The notes under the pieces: generated by a model
What the model saw: only the letters and a program-made list of their open reading frames with translations
What the model was told of the DNA's origin: nothing
Databases searched by the model: none
Assembly (NCBI GenBank): GCA_948567375.1
Contig: OX419759.1
Span: forward strand, 28,435,493 to 28,499,492
From: Lunularia cruciata
Taxonomy: Eukaryota; Streptophyta; Marchantiopsida; Lunulariales; Lunulariaceae
Reading direction: 5' to 3'
DNA: 64,000 bases
Shown: in pieces, positions 24,021 to 34,676 of the stretch
How positions within the stretch are numbered: position 1 is the stretch's first letter
How the letters are laid out: each line of letters begins with the position of its first letter
Translations under genes and position numbers: made by a program

Positions 24021-26054
24021 ATTTTATACCATTACTTCTTGATAAATCCTCTCTTTCAATCTCCTTTTGAAGGTATCAAGAGCTTTGGCTGGACTTATAT
24101 TGGTTATCATAACCTATAGATCAAGAAATGCCTCCATGTACTCTTGTATGCTATTCTTTTCCTTCAACCTCTAGAGTCTAGTTTAGGCTATTTGTACAGA
24201 ATATCCACAGATTGGAATTCTTGAGTAGCACTTCTTGCATAGTTGTCCAAGTGACCTCTCTTCCTTCTAAAAGCAATGATCATTCCCAAGCATCATACCA
24301 TGGGAGTGCTTTATTTGTCAAGTACCTATACGCAAACACACCTGCAAAATGGTCAATGATCTCAATTGTGAACAATCAAAGGTATCAATTCATTCTTGAA
24401 ATTTAATTTTCCACTTCTCACATGGAACGTTGTACCTTATAAGGCTCAATGTTGCACACCTTTTTCATTCATAGTAACATTGTTGCTTGGTTGTTGATTG
24501 GGGTCGGTGTCTATAATACTTCGAGGACAAGAGAAGAGAGAAAATATAGATTTCACACTCAATCCTCCGATCCCCCACCTTTTCTTTATTATATAGACAA
24601 AGAGGATCTCTTCCAATGAAGCTCCACCATAGGATTAGGAACATAAATAGGTGACATGTCAGCAAGCTCTACCCTTGGATTACTTACTTTGATGTGTGGC
24701 ATGTCGGTCCTGGTCCTATCTGCTTGGTCAAACAAGCTTTGACCAAATGCAATATTTTAGTGAATCTTCCTATAGGAATCTTAGAATCATGTGGGTGAGG
24801 TAACATTGGAAAGCTCTCAACAAGACAAAGTAGGAGGGAGGGAAGGCCAACTTTTCTTCTAGTGGGAGGAGGGGGAGAGCAATCTGCACATTTTTGAGGC
24901 CTAATTCATCCATTTAGGCCTCCAAAATTGCCTTCAAAGATTTCAGGCATATTTCAATTCCTATTCTTTTAGTAGAGGTTCCCTTTTGGTGATATCTCTT
25001 TTTGATCTATTTAGTCCATCATGTGTAACATCCTTCCAGATGTTACCAAACCAATTCTCACCTTTAAATCATATGTCTAGCTATTGGTTCTAAGGTTTTC
25101 AAGTCTAGTTTGATTTCTACACTATTAGTAGAAGTTCTCTTTTGGTAATACTTCTATTTGATCTATTTTTTCCATCATGTATAACATCATTCTAGATGTT
25201 ACCAAACCAAATTTCACATCAAGATCATATGGCTAGCTCTTGGTATTACAATGTCATTGACATGAGTGCCTCTATGTACTTTGATCGCTAGTGTTGGTTG
25301 TTGAGATGGTTTCTCCTTGCATTAGCTGATCATTCTTGAAGGTATGTACTTGATTTTCCAATTCTTCCATCGTCATCTTGAACTCCCAAAACTTTTTCAA
25401 CATCCTTTGCATTCCTTGCATCAACTCCTACAACTACGGATCCATGATTCCTACACACTACAAATGTTCAATTGCTACTTCCTACTTCAACAGAGACTTA
25501 ATATGATGACTCAAGAGGGAGCACAAAATATTGGGACTACCATTGGGGCCTCAGAGCTATCACTTGTTGATAATATTCCTCATTAAAATTGCAAACTATG
25601 AAATCCCTAAACATCACTTGTAGTCTAACTACATAATGGATTTCTACTTGCATGTTGAAAGGAAGAGGATTTTGTAAACTCATATCCATAACATCATAGC
25701 AGAATTTAGATTGTCAAATACCACTCTTTGTTGTTTACCACCATAGGAAGAATCACCAAGTTTGGTGAATTCATTACTTTGTCCATGAGCTCTGCTCCAA
25801 AATGATAAACAAAAGATACTCTTATTTGCTCATGTTGGATGTACATAATCTTGATGTGGAACGGATTCAAGAATGGAAAGCTAGATGTAGGAAATTGTCC
25901 TCCAAGCGCCTCTATCCCATCTTCTCTCTAAAACACCCCCAAGATTAACAATTGCATTACATTTTCCCCCTCAATATTACTCAATTTCAATAGCTCGTGT
26001 TCTTCCAAGAGGAATGATCCACTCTCTTGGATTAAACACTTGTTTTGACAACAT
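24021..26054 (-). pseudogene. Chromovirus B2 gag (right part), interrupted by a solo LTR
   Basis: 24021-24511 continues the gag interrupted by B1, and 25251-25950 holds the N-terminal half. Similarity to B1 and B3 gag is clear on the minus strand. The gag start corresponding to ATGGAGGC in B3 reads ATAGAGGC here, so the start codon is lost. The primer-binding site next to the 5' LTR has also decayed (TGTTGTCAAAAC). Confidence 0.8.
24512..25250 (-). repeat. B-family solo LTR inside B2 gag
   Basis: 739 bp from TATAATACTTCGAGG (first TG mutated to TA) to TATTACA. The flanks are GTGTC at 24507-24511 and ATGTC at 25251-25255, a five-base duplication with one transition. No internal sequence is present, so it is a solo LTR left by LTR-LTR recombination. 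Confidence 0.85.
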
Positions 26055-26671
26055 TTTAATACTCCAAGGATATGAAAACTCTCCAAGAAGAGATAAAAGA
26101 GAAAAAAAAAGCTTCACACTCATACTCCGATGCCCCAAAGGAGCACCTTCTCTTTATTATATAACAAAGAGGATCCATTCAAAAGAAGCTCCATCCTTGG
26201 ATCAAATACATGGATTGGTGACATGTTAGCGAGCTCCATCCTTAGATTAGTTGATAGGTGACCTATTGGTCTGTGTCCTATCTAGTTGGTCAAATAGGTT
26301 TGATTGGAGAGAATCTTTAGCAAATCTTCTTGAAAGAAGCTCAAAATTGCATGGATGAGATACCATTAGAAAGCTCTCAATGAGACAAAAATATTAAAAA
26401 ATTGTAGTTGGGAGGGAGGAGGGAGAGGAGGCAAGCCTATTTTCTCCAAAGGAAGAAAAATATTTCTATTTTTGAGGCCTCATTCATCCATTTAGGCATC
26501 CGAGATTGGCTTTGAATTTTTCATGCTATTTTCAACTTTTGCTCTATTAATAGAAGTACTGTTCTGGTGACACCTCTATCTGATCTACCTAGACAATCAT
26601 GCATAATATCCTTCTAGATATTACCAAGCCAATTTTCACCTATAGATATATGTCTAACCATTGGTATTACA
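26055..26671 (-). repeat. 5' LTR of chromovirus B2
   Basis: 617 bp, TTTAATACTCC (second base mutated) to TATTACA, followed by the CTCAA duplication. Confidence 0.9.
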
Positions 26672-26676
26672 CTCAA

Positions 26677-27437
26677 CCTCTAGTATGTTTGGTCAAACTA
26701 TTATCATATCATCAACATAAAAAGTAGGATGATTAAAATTGCTATTAAGAGTCTTGAGATAAGAAAAATCATCCTCTTGACATCTTATAAATATGTTCTT
26801 GATCATGAACCTATCAATTTCTCATACCATAATCTTGGAGCTTGTTTTAAATCATATGGGCTTTTATGCAACTTTTATGCAAGTTGCAAGTATGCTTTTA
26901 TGCAAGTTCTCCTTGCTAGAGACTACAAAGCCAATAGGTTGTTGCATATAGATATCTTCATCAATCTCACATTGTAGAAACATAATAGTGACATCTATTT
27001 CTCAAAAATAGGTGTTTTATTGCCAATATAGTGAAAACCACTCTAATTGTTAAGTGCCTTCACTACTCGCAAGAAAATCTCAATGTAAATAATCCCTTCC
27101 TTTTGTTGGAAGCCTTTCACAATTATTTGCCTTGTACATTTTACTACCATTGTGTTCCTCTTGTACCTTATAAATCCACTTTTTCTGTAGAGCCTTCTTG
27201 CCTTATAGTAGTAAGCCAAGTTTGATGTTTATCCAAGGATCTTATCTTGTACTCCATAGCATCCATATCTTGTACTCCACTACATCAAGTCTTCACTTTG
27301 CATGGCTTCTTCATAACATCTAAGTTCATCTCCTTGTGTCAATAGTAGTCATGCAAAGAGAGTGAATACCTTGCTAGTGGTCTTGTGATTCTTGTAGATC
27401 TCCTGCGCTGCAGTGTACATAGTTGAGGTTGTGGTAG
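26677..27437 (-). pseudogene. Copia D: start of reverse transcriptase
   Basis: The minus strand near 26688-26735 reads YVDDMII, the catalytic box of Ty1/copia RT, followed by a stop. The upstream RT region extends to about 27.4 kb with frameshifts. It joins 12568 on one side and, after removal of a solo LTR, 28198 on the other. Confidence 0.85.
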
Positions 27438-28192
27438 TGTAATACTCCAAGGACAAGAGAACTCTTCAAGAGAGATACAAGAGAGAAAACACAAATTTCA
27501 CTCTCAATCCTCTAATGCCCCAAAGGAGCACCTTCTCTTTATTATATAGCCAAAGAGGATCTCCTCCAAGGAAGCTCTATCATAGGATTAGGTACATGAA
27601 TATGTGACATGTCAACAAGCTCCACGCTTAGATTACTTTCTTGGATGGGTGACATGTCGGTCCTGGTCTCATCTGGTTGGTCAAACAAGCTTTGACTAGA
27701 GAGATTTTTTTGGAAATCGTCTTGTAAGAACCTCAAAATCACATGGGTGAGGTATCGTTGGAAAGCTCTTGATAAGACAAACTAGGGAGAGGGAAGGCCA
27801 GACTTTCCTCTATTTGAGGGAAGGGAACTACATATTTTTGAGGCCTAATTCATCTGTTTAGGTATCCGGAATTGCCTCCAAAGTTTAGGCCTATTTTGGC
27901 TTTTGCTCTATTAGTAGAAGTGCTCTTTTGGTGGTACCTCTATCTGATCTATGTTTTCCATCATGTGTAACATCCTTCCAAATGTTACCACCCCAAGTTT
28001 CACCTCTAGATCATATGCCTAGCTATTGATTCCAAAGTTTCCAAGCATGTTTTGATTTCTGGCCTATTAGTAAAAGTACTCTTTTGGTGATACCTCTATC
28101 TGATCTACTTAGCCCATCATGTATAACGTCATTCCAGATTTAACCAAACCAAATTTCATCTCTACATCATCTATCTAGCTATTGGTTTTATA
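27438..28192 (-). repeat. B-family solo LTR inside copia D
   Basis: 755 bp, TGTAATACTCC to TTTTATA (end mutated). The flanks GGTAG (27433-27437) and TGTAG (28193-28197) match in four of five bases. No internal region remains. Confidence 0.8.
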
Positions 28193-28197
28193 TGTAG

Positions 28198-28910
28198 AGT
28201 TATTTGAGTTTTTAAGTTTCCTTGAATCCTCAAAACAACATCTTCCTTTGTTTAATTTCATGCAACTCAACTTGATTTTTATCTTTGCTCTATTCATCTA
28301 CACTATCAAAATCTAGATGTTTCAAATCTTGTAAAAAATATGCTCATTGGATATCACATCTTTGCTTCTAATAATTTTCTTGCTTGTTGTATCCAAAAAC
28401 TTGTCATTTGTACCATATACAATAAAGAAACACTTCCTAGACTTTGCATGTAAGTTTTCACTTTCTCTACATTGACATGCATGTAAGAGAAACAACCAAA
28501 GACTCTCAAGTATGAAAAACTCACTATTTTGTCTATCCACTTGTCTTTGGGCAACTTATGATTTAAGTGAATTGATGGACCTCTATTTACCAAGTATGTT
28601 GTTGTGTTGATTGCTTCAGCCTAGAACACCTTGGGCAAACTAGAATGGATCCTCATGCTATTGGCTCTTTCATTTTGAGTTTGATTCATGTGTCTACCCA
28701 CTTTGTTTTGCTATAGTGTGCTTGGCAAATTCTTCTCTATTTTGATTCCATTTATTGCACAAAATTACTTAAACTTACTATTGTCATATTCACCACCATT
28801 GTCAAATCTTAGTCATTTTAGCTTGCACAAGACTCATTTTATACTAGACTTTTCCACTTCTTGGAAGTAGTAAACACTTCTAATTTGCACTTCAAGAAAT
28901 ACACCTAAAC
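28198..28910 (-). pseudogene. Copia D: integrase C-terminal part
   Basis: The minus strand at 28354-28593 reads SYLRVFGCFSYMHV followed (in another frame) by KSRKCFFIVYGTND. These are the copia integrase motifs after the catalytic core. Frames are broken. The piece ends at TAAAC where B3 inserted and resumes at 41905. Confidence 0.85.
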
Positions 28911-29668
28911 TTTAATACTCCAAGGATATGAGACCTGAGAAGAAACATACCATGAGAACACATGATTTCATACTCAAACCTCCGATGCTCCAAAGGAGCA
29001 ACTTCTCTTTATTATATAGACAAAGAGGATCTCCTCCAAGGAAGCTCCACCCTAGGATTAGACACAAAGATAGGTGACATGTCAGCAAGCTCCATCCTTG
29101 GATTACTTACTTGGTTGGGTGACATGTCGGTCCTGGTCTGGTTGGTCAAACAAGCTTTTGACCAAAAGGAATCTTTTAGGAAATCTTCCTATAGGAATCT
29201 CAGAATCACGTGGGTGAAGTACCATTGGAAACCTGTTGACAAGACAAAGCAAGGGGGAGTGAAGGCCAACCTGTCCTCTAGTGGGGAGGGAGAGAGGAAA
29301 TCAATACATTTTTGAGGCCTAATTCATCCATTTAGGCCTCCAAAATTGCCTTCAAAGATTTGAAGCATATTTTGGTTCCTACTCTATTATTAGAAGTCCA
29401 CTTTTGGTGATACCTCTTTCTGATCTATTTATTCCATTATGTGTAACATCCTTCCAGATGTTACCAAACCAATTTTCACCTTTAAATCATATGTCTAGCT
29501 ATTGGTTCTAAGGTTTTCAAGTCTATTTTGGTTTTTTCACTTTTAGTAGAAGTACCCTTTTGGTGATACTTCTATTTGATCTATTTTGACCATCATGTTT
29601 AACCTCATTCCAGATGTTACCAAACCAAATTTCAAATCTAGATCATATGGCTAGCTCTTGGTATTACA
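28911..29668 (-). repeat. 3' LTR of chromovirus B3
   Basis: 758 bp, TTTAATACTCC (second base mutated) to TATTACA. The adjoining polypurine tract reads AAGAGGAGGGAGGTT on the minus strand (29669-29683). Confidence 0.9.
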
Positions 29669-32600
29669 AACCTCCCTCCTCTTAAAATGTAACGTCATCG
29701 TTGTCCAGTTGTTGCTCAAATGCTTGCACAAACACTAGTGCATGTGTCAAATTGGCAGTGGACTCCCTGGTTGCTTCATAGAGGAGGTAACCTTTCCACT
29801 GTACTAGATAGTCCATCCGCGGATGGCAAGTACCACACATGGATTTTTGGAGAATATGCTCCACTTCATATTCCTCTGTGCCATCAATGAGTGTCAGACA
29901 AGGTCGAATGTCTTGTGGTGGAATAGCAAGGGCCCAATCAGGGAGTATATGTGTGTAGGAGGGAAACATGGAACCCTGGATGGATCTTCATGTGTAGTGG
30001 TAGCTCAAGGTGATAGGCCACAGCGCCGACTTCACAAAGAATAGAAAAAGGCCCAATAAAATGAGGTCTAACTTACGAGTTCCAACGAGTGTGAGGTTGG
30101 TGGTAGACAGCCACACCTGATCCCCAACTTCATGTGCCTACGGTGTGCAACAACATCCTGCTTCTGTTGATTTTGTGCAATTTGCAATCTGTGCTTGGCA
30201 CGCTCCACACTTTATTGGATTCTAGAAACAAATGTGTTGACTTTATTGACCTTGGTAGCCACAGGACGGATCTTCATCAAGCTAGAAAGTGTGAAGGGAT
30301 GCTCACCATACATGAGGAAGAACAGAGTGACATGGGTGGATGCATTCACCAAATTATTGTAAGAAAATTCCACCAATGGGAGTAGGGTGTCCCACCTTTC
30401 TTGCTCCTCAAAGGTGAAGTCGTGTAGTATATCTTCAATAGTGCAATTAGCTCGCTCTATGTGTCCATCTATTTGGGGGTGGTAAGTTGTGGACATGGCC
30501 AACTTGGTTTTGAAGAAACCAGAGAGTGTTTGCCAAAACAAACTGGTGAATTGAGTGTCTCTATCGATGATAAGTACAAGCTATGGTAAGAAGAGACTAT
30601 ATCTAAGTATAATTGAGCTAGTTGCGGAGCGGTAACATCCTTGGTGGTAGTGCATACATGAATTATTTTGTTGAGCCAGTCCACAAAGACCACGATGGAG
30701 TCAAACCCAGAGGTGATCTTGGGTAATTCATACACGAGATCCATACTCACTTGTTCCCAACATTGTGTAGGAGTGGGGAGAGTTTGAAGGAGCCCTATAG
30801 GAGCTTGATTAGGAGCTTTGTTTTATTGACAGAGTAAGCGGTTGCGCATGTAGTTCATCATGTTGTTGCTTATCTTGGGCCAATAGAAATGGTGTTGGAC
30901 TACATCCAAGGTCGTGTCCACTCCGACATGATTTGCAATGGCCGAATCATGACATTCTACTAGAATGGTGGTGCATAATTTTAGGATATTTGGGATCCAT
31001 AATCTACCATCACAAAAGGTAAGTCCTTGGGTGCTGGTGATGCCTTTGGATGCTTTCACTCCTACAATCTATGGATCAATTTTTGTAGCAGCCAAAATCT
31101 TTGGCCAAAATTCAGGATTAATCTTTACCTTGGCCATCAAATTGTTTGCCATTAGCATGCGGGTGAATGCATTTGCAAGTTGCTTATGACCTTCCACATA
31201 CGTGATTTTCATTGTTGTTGCCACTTTGCCCATTGAATCTAGCAATGAGATAGATCTTTCTACGTCTCGAGGTAGACTAGAGGTTTGTGGTCTATCTCTA
31301 CTACAAATGCCTTCTCGCCCAAATAGTGCTTCCAATGCTTGTTGCAAGAACAATGGCCAACTCTTCTCATTCTCTGGTGTGATAGTTGCTCTTTGCCGGT
31401 AACAACCTTCAAGAGAAATATGCAATTGGATGCCATGTCATGTCACTCTTGTTGTAGGACTGCTCTTATTGCTATGCTTGATGCATATGTAGCCAACTTG
31501 ATTGGACATTTTGGGGTCATACCACTTCAAGATTGGTGCATGTAGCAAGGCGGCTTTCAATTCTTGAAATGCCATCTCTTGTGCAGTTCTCCACATCCAC
31601 TTCTTCTCCTTGCCAAGTAGTGCCGTTAAAGGCAATGTAACCTCAGAAAATCCTTGACAAATTGACAATAGAATCTCGTTAACCCCAAGAAGCTCTTGAG
31701 TTGAGTATGATATTTTGGGGTATGCCATTTTTGAATGAGCTCTATTTTATCTGTCAATACTTGAATACACTCTACACTTACTCTATGCCCTAAGTAGTCT
31801 ACTTTAGACTTGCTAAACTTGCACTTTGAGAGTTGGCATACAATTGATTTTGTCTTAGAATCTGGAGGGCTTCTCATAGATGTTAGTGTTATGTCATTGT
31901 GCTACTGTATACTAAGATGTCATCCAAGAAGACAATAACAGACTTATCCAAATATGGACAAAATATGTCATTCATTAGACTCATGAAAGTGGCTGGTGCA
32001 TTGGTGAGGCCAAAAGGCATCATGAGATACTCAAAGTGGCCATACCTGGTTTGTAAGGCAATTTTGTACACATCCTCCTCTACAATTCAGATTTGATTGT
32101 AACCGCTCCGCAAGTCCAGTTTGGTGAAGTGTCTTGCTCCATTGAGTTGATCGAATAGGTCATCCATGCAAGGTAAGGAGTATTTGTTCTTCACTATTTG
32201 TTGATTGAGACCCTGATAGTCGATGCACATGCATATTATACCGTCCTTCTTCTTCACAAACAAGACAAGAGCCCCATATGGTGATACGTTGGGTTGGATG
32301 AAACTTTTTTGCAGCATATCCTCAATTTGATTCTTACACTCCTCCAACTCATGAGGTGATAGGTGATATGGGGCCTTACAAGGAGGTGTCTTTCTTGGGA
32401 GTGTCTCAATTTTATGATATACTCTCTTTTTTGGTGATAATCTTGTAGGTAGATAATAGAGAAAGGCATCTTGAAACTCATTTTCCACATCCTTCAATTT
32501 GTTAGGAATTTTTCCATCAAGTTGTGCACTCTGGACTTCTCTTATTAGACCCATGAAACATCTATTGGTCTTATAAATAGCAATTGTTCCTATGACATAG

Positions 32601-32995
32601 AGAGGCAATTCTTGTCTATGTGATTTTTCTTTAACCCCAATGATCGACCATTTGTGGGTTCTCACTTTCCTTCAATCTACCATAGGGTTGTAATGCTCCA
32701 TCCATGGCATGCCTAAGATTGGATCATAATGAGCTAATTGTATCACTTGCCACTCAGTTGCTTCCTAATATTCTCCTATAGAGAGTTTTACATGTCTAGG
32801 TAATGATTCAATCCTCTCTGTTTGCCCATTAGGTAGCTTTACTTCTTCACTCTCATCTCTCTCTAGATCCATTCCAATCTTATTGCAACAAAGCAAGACA
32901 AGAAATTCTCTATTGCTCCATGATCTATTAATACTCTCACTTGATTACCTTCTAGGACTCCATTCACAACAATCAATTGTGAGGTTGCCTTTTGG
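29669..32995 (-). pseudogene. Chromovirus B3 pol
   Basis: Read right to left. The protease region near 32.9-32.99 kb has active site D-H-G. RT at about 31.89-32.67 kb contains [23 protein letters not shown] and FLDDILVYS, and is the best-preserved RT of the B copies. RNase H lies at about 31.07-31.7 kb, and the integrase zinc finger at 30.82-31.06 kb. The integrase core at 30.21-30.75 kb has MSMD at its start and IERAN with the catalytic Glu kept. The chromodomain is at 29.68-29.97 kb (EEYEVEHIL, VQWKGY). Several stops and frameshifts interrupt it. Confidence 0.9.
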
Positions 32996-32999
32996 GACC

Positions 33000-34319
33000 T
33001 TTGCGCTCTCATCTTCTTCCTTCCCTCTCTTTTTTTCTTCCTTATTGAGCCAGTAAGGCCATGAGGTACATTTATTGGTGATCTTTGTTTTCCAAAGTGA
33101 TTTTTACCTCCTCCTCTTCAGTGTGTCTCTCCATGTTGTTCAAAGATCACCTGTATGAAGGCCTTTGGGGAGACGAGCATGATAGTTGATAGATATGTGC
33201 CCAATACGGTCATAATTGTAACAACGGCATTGTTCTCCTTGAGTTTGTTCTCCTTGTGGGACTCAATCTCTCCGTTCTTCTACCCGTCCCTGCTCTCCTT
33301 GAAGCGGTTGTGCTTCTTGGTCTCAAAACCAAAGGTTGCCCAATTCTATTGGTACTAGTCTACCCATGTGTGGCATTTCTGCTCGATAATGTTGAGGTGG
33401 AACTACTTCTTCACCTCCACCCAATGTCCTTGCTATTCTCTGCGCACAAGTAATGGCTTCAAATACCATGTGAGGATTTTGAACCATGACTTCTTGGCAA
33501 ATCCGCTCCCTCAATCCTTGTTTGAAATTGTTGAGAGCCTCTGCTGGACCCATGTCGGTTATTGCGACTTGTAGATCCATAAATGCCTCTACATACTCTT
33601 GTACATTGTTCTTCTGTTTCAATCCCCAAAGTTGGATCCGGGCCATCTACATGTAATCCACTAGAAATTCTTCAACAATCCTTCTTGCATTGATGTCCAC
33701 ATGACCTCTCTTCTCTCTGCCAACATGGATCATTCCCAAGCATCATGCCATGTGGCTTTATTGGTCAAGTACCCACATGCAAACATGCCTGCAACATGCT
33801 CGGTGATCTCTGTTGAGAACAATTGGAAATATCAATTTATTTGTGAGATCCAGTTCTCCACTACTCCCATTGTACAATGCCCCTTATAAGGCTCGATGTT
33901 GCATGTCTTCTTCATCCGGAGTAGCAATGTGGCTTCATTGTTGATTGGGTCCGTAGGCACATGTGCCTCTCCAAGTACTTCGATCACAAGTATTGGGTAT
34001 TGAGACGGCTCTTCTTCTTGCATTGCTTGATCATTCTTGAGGGTCTGCACTTGACCTTGTAATGCCTCCATGGTCATCTTAATCTCTCAAAATTCATTCA
34101 ACATCCCTTGCATTCCTTGCACCAACTCCTGCAACTGCATATCCATGGTTCTTGCAACACTCAATTTCTATTGTCTATTTTAATAGAGAGTTAATATGAT
34201 CACTTTGGAGGGTGCATGAACTATTGGGACTACCATTGGGACCTCCGAAGCTACCACTCATTGATAATATTCCTCACCAAAATTCTTGACCATGAAATCT
34301 CTAAACTTCACTTTATGTC
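33000..34319 (-). pseudogene. Chromovirus B3 gag, C-terminal part
   Basis: 33323-33646 encodes the conserved LKQKNNVQEYVEAFMDLQ segment and 33832-34077 the MTMEALQGQVQTLKND coiled-coil-like segment. The zinc-knuckle region near 33.2 kb reads CYNYDRIGHISINY, with two ligand cysteines replaced by Tyr. The N-terminal part is displaced to 39963-40252 by insertion of element C at ATGTC. Confidence 0.85.
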
Positions 34320-34423
34320 TGTAAAAGACCAAAACCGAGGAGAGAAATAGGAGAATGGAAATTCACATTGGGACACTTGAATGAGGGAAAACTCCGAATG
34401 CCTAGCATGAGCTTCGGCCTTGG

Positions 34424-34431
34424 TATTTATA
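34424..34431 (-). promoter_or_regulatory. TATA box in LTR of chromovirus C
   Basis: On the minus strand CTATAAATACC, a canonical plant TATA box (TATAAATA). It is about 20 bp downstream of the nearest heat-shock-like palindrome, which fixes the U3/R side of the LTR. The same box is at 39644-39651 in the other LTR. Confidence 0.8.
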
Positions 34432-34450
34432 GGTAGCATACAAGACCCTT

Positions 34451-34672
34451 GAAGCTTCTCAAGAAGCTTCCTTGAGCCGCTTTCTTGGAGTGCAAGCCAA
34501 GTTAACTAGGAAGCTTCTCAAGAAGCTTCCTTCTAGAAGCCACCTACTTGGCGTGCAAGCTAAGCTAGTTAGAAGCTTCTAGAAGCTTCCTTCTAGAAGC
34601 TACCTGCTTAGGGCACAAGTTAACTAGTTGGGAAGCTTCCTAAGAAGCTTCTTAGATGCTTCTAGAATATTC
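34451..34672 (-). promoter_or_regulatory. Heat-shock-element cluster in U3 of chromovirus C LTR
   Basis: GAAGCTTC occurs at 34451, 34463, 34510, 34522, 34572, 34582, 34632 and 34644. At 34572-34589 two copies spaced by two bases make GAAgcTTCtaGAAgcTTC, a perfect four-unit heat-shock element. At 34660-34672 TTCtaGAAtaTTC is a perfect three-unit element. The whole cluster lies upstream of the TATA box in the element's own orientation. Heat-shock factors bind alternating nGAAn units, so heat induction is a reasonable inference. The four- and three-unit elements are also in the 5' LTR at 39792-39809 and 39880-39892. Confidence 0.7.
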
Positions 34673-34676
34673 TAGG

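Larger units (their letters stand above)
12569..26671 (-). mobile_element. Chromovirus B2, complete but nested and decayed, TSD CTCAA
   Basis: A Ty3/gypsy element on the minus strand with LTRs at 12569-13154 and 26055-26671. It is flanked by identical CTCAA at 12564-12568 and 26672-26676. It was later hit by B1 (17662-24020), a solo LTR (24512-25250) and an unclassified insertion (about 13892-14574). Its LTRs belong to the B family but are shorter and more diverged than those of B1 and B3, so it is a distinct subfamily or older. It inserted into the RT gene of copia D. Confidence 0.9.
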
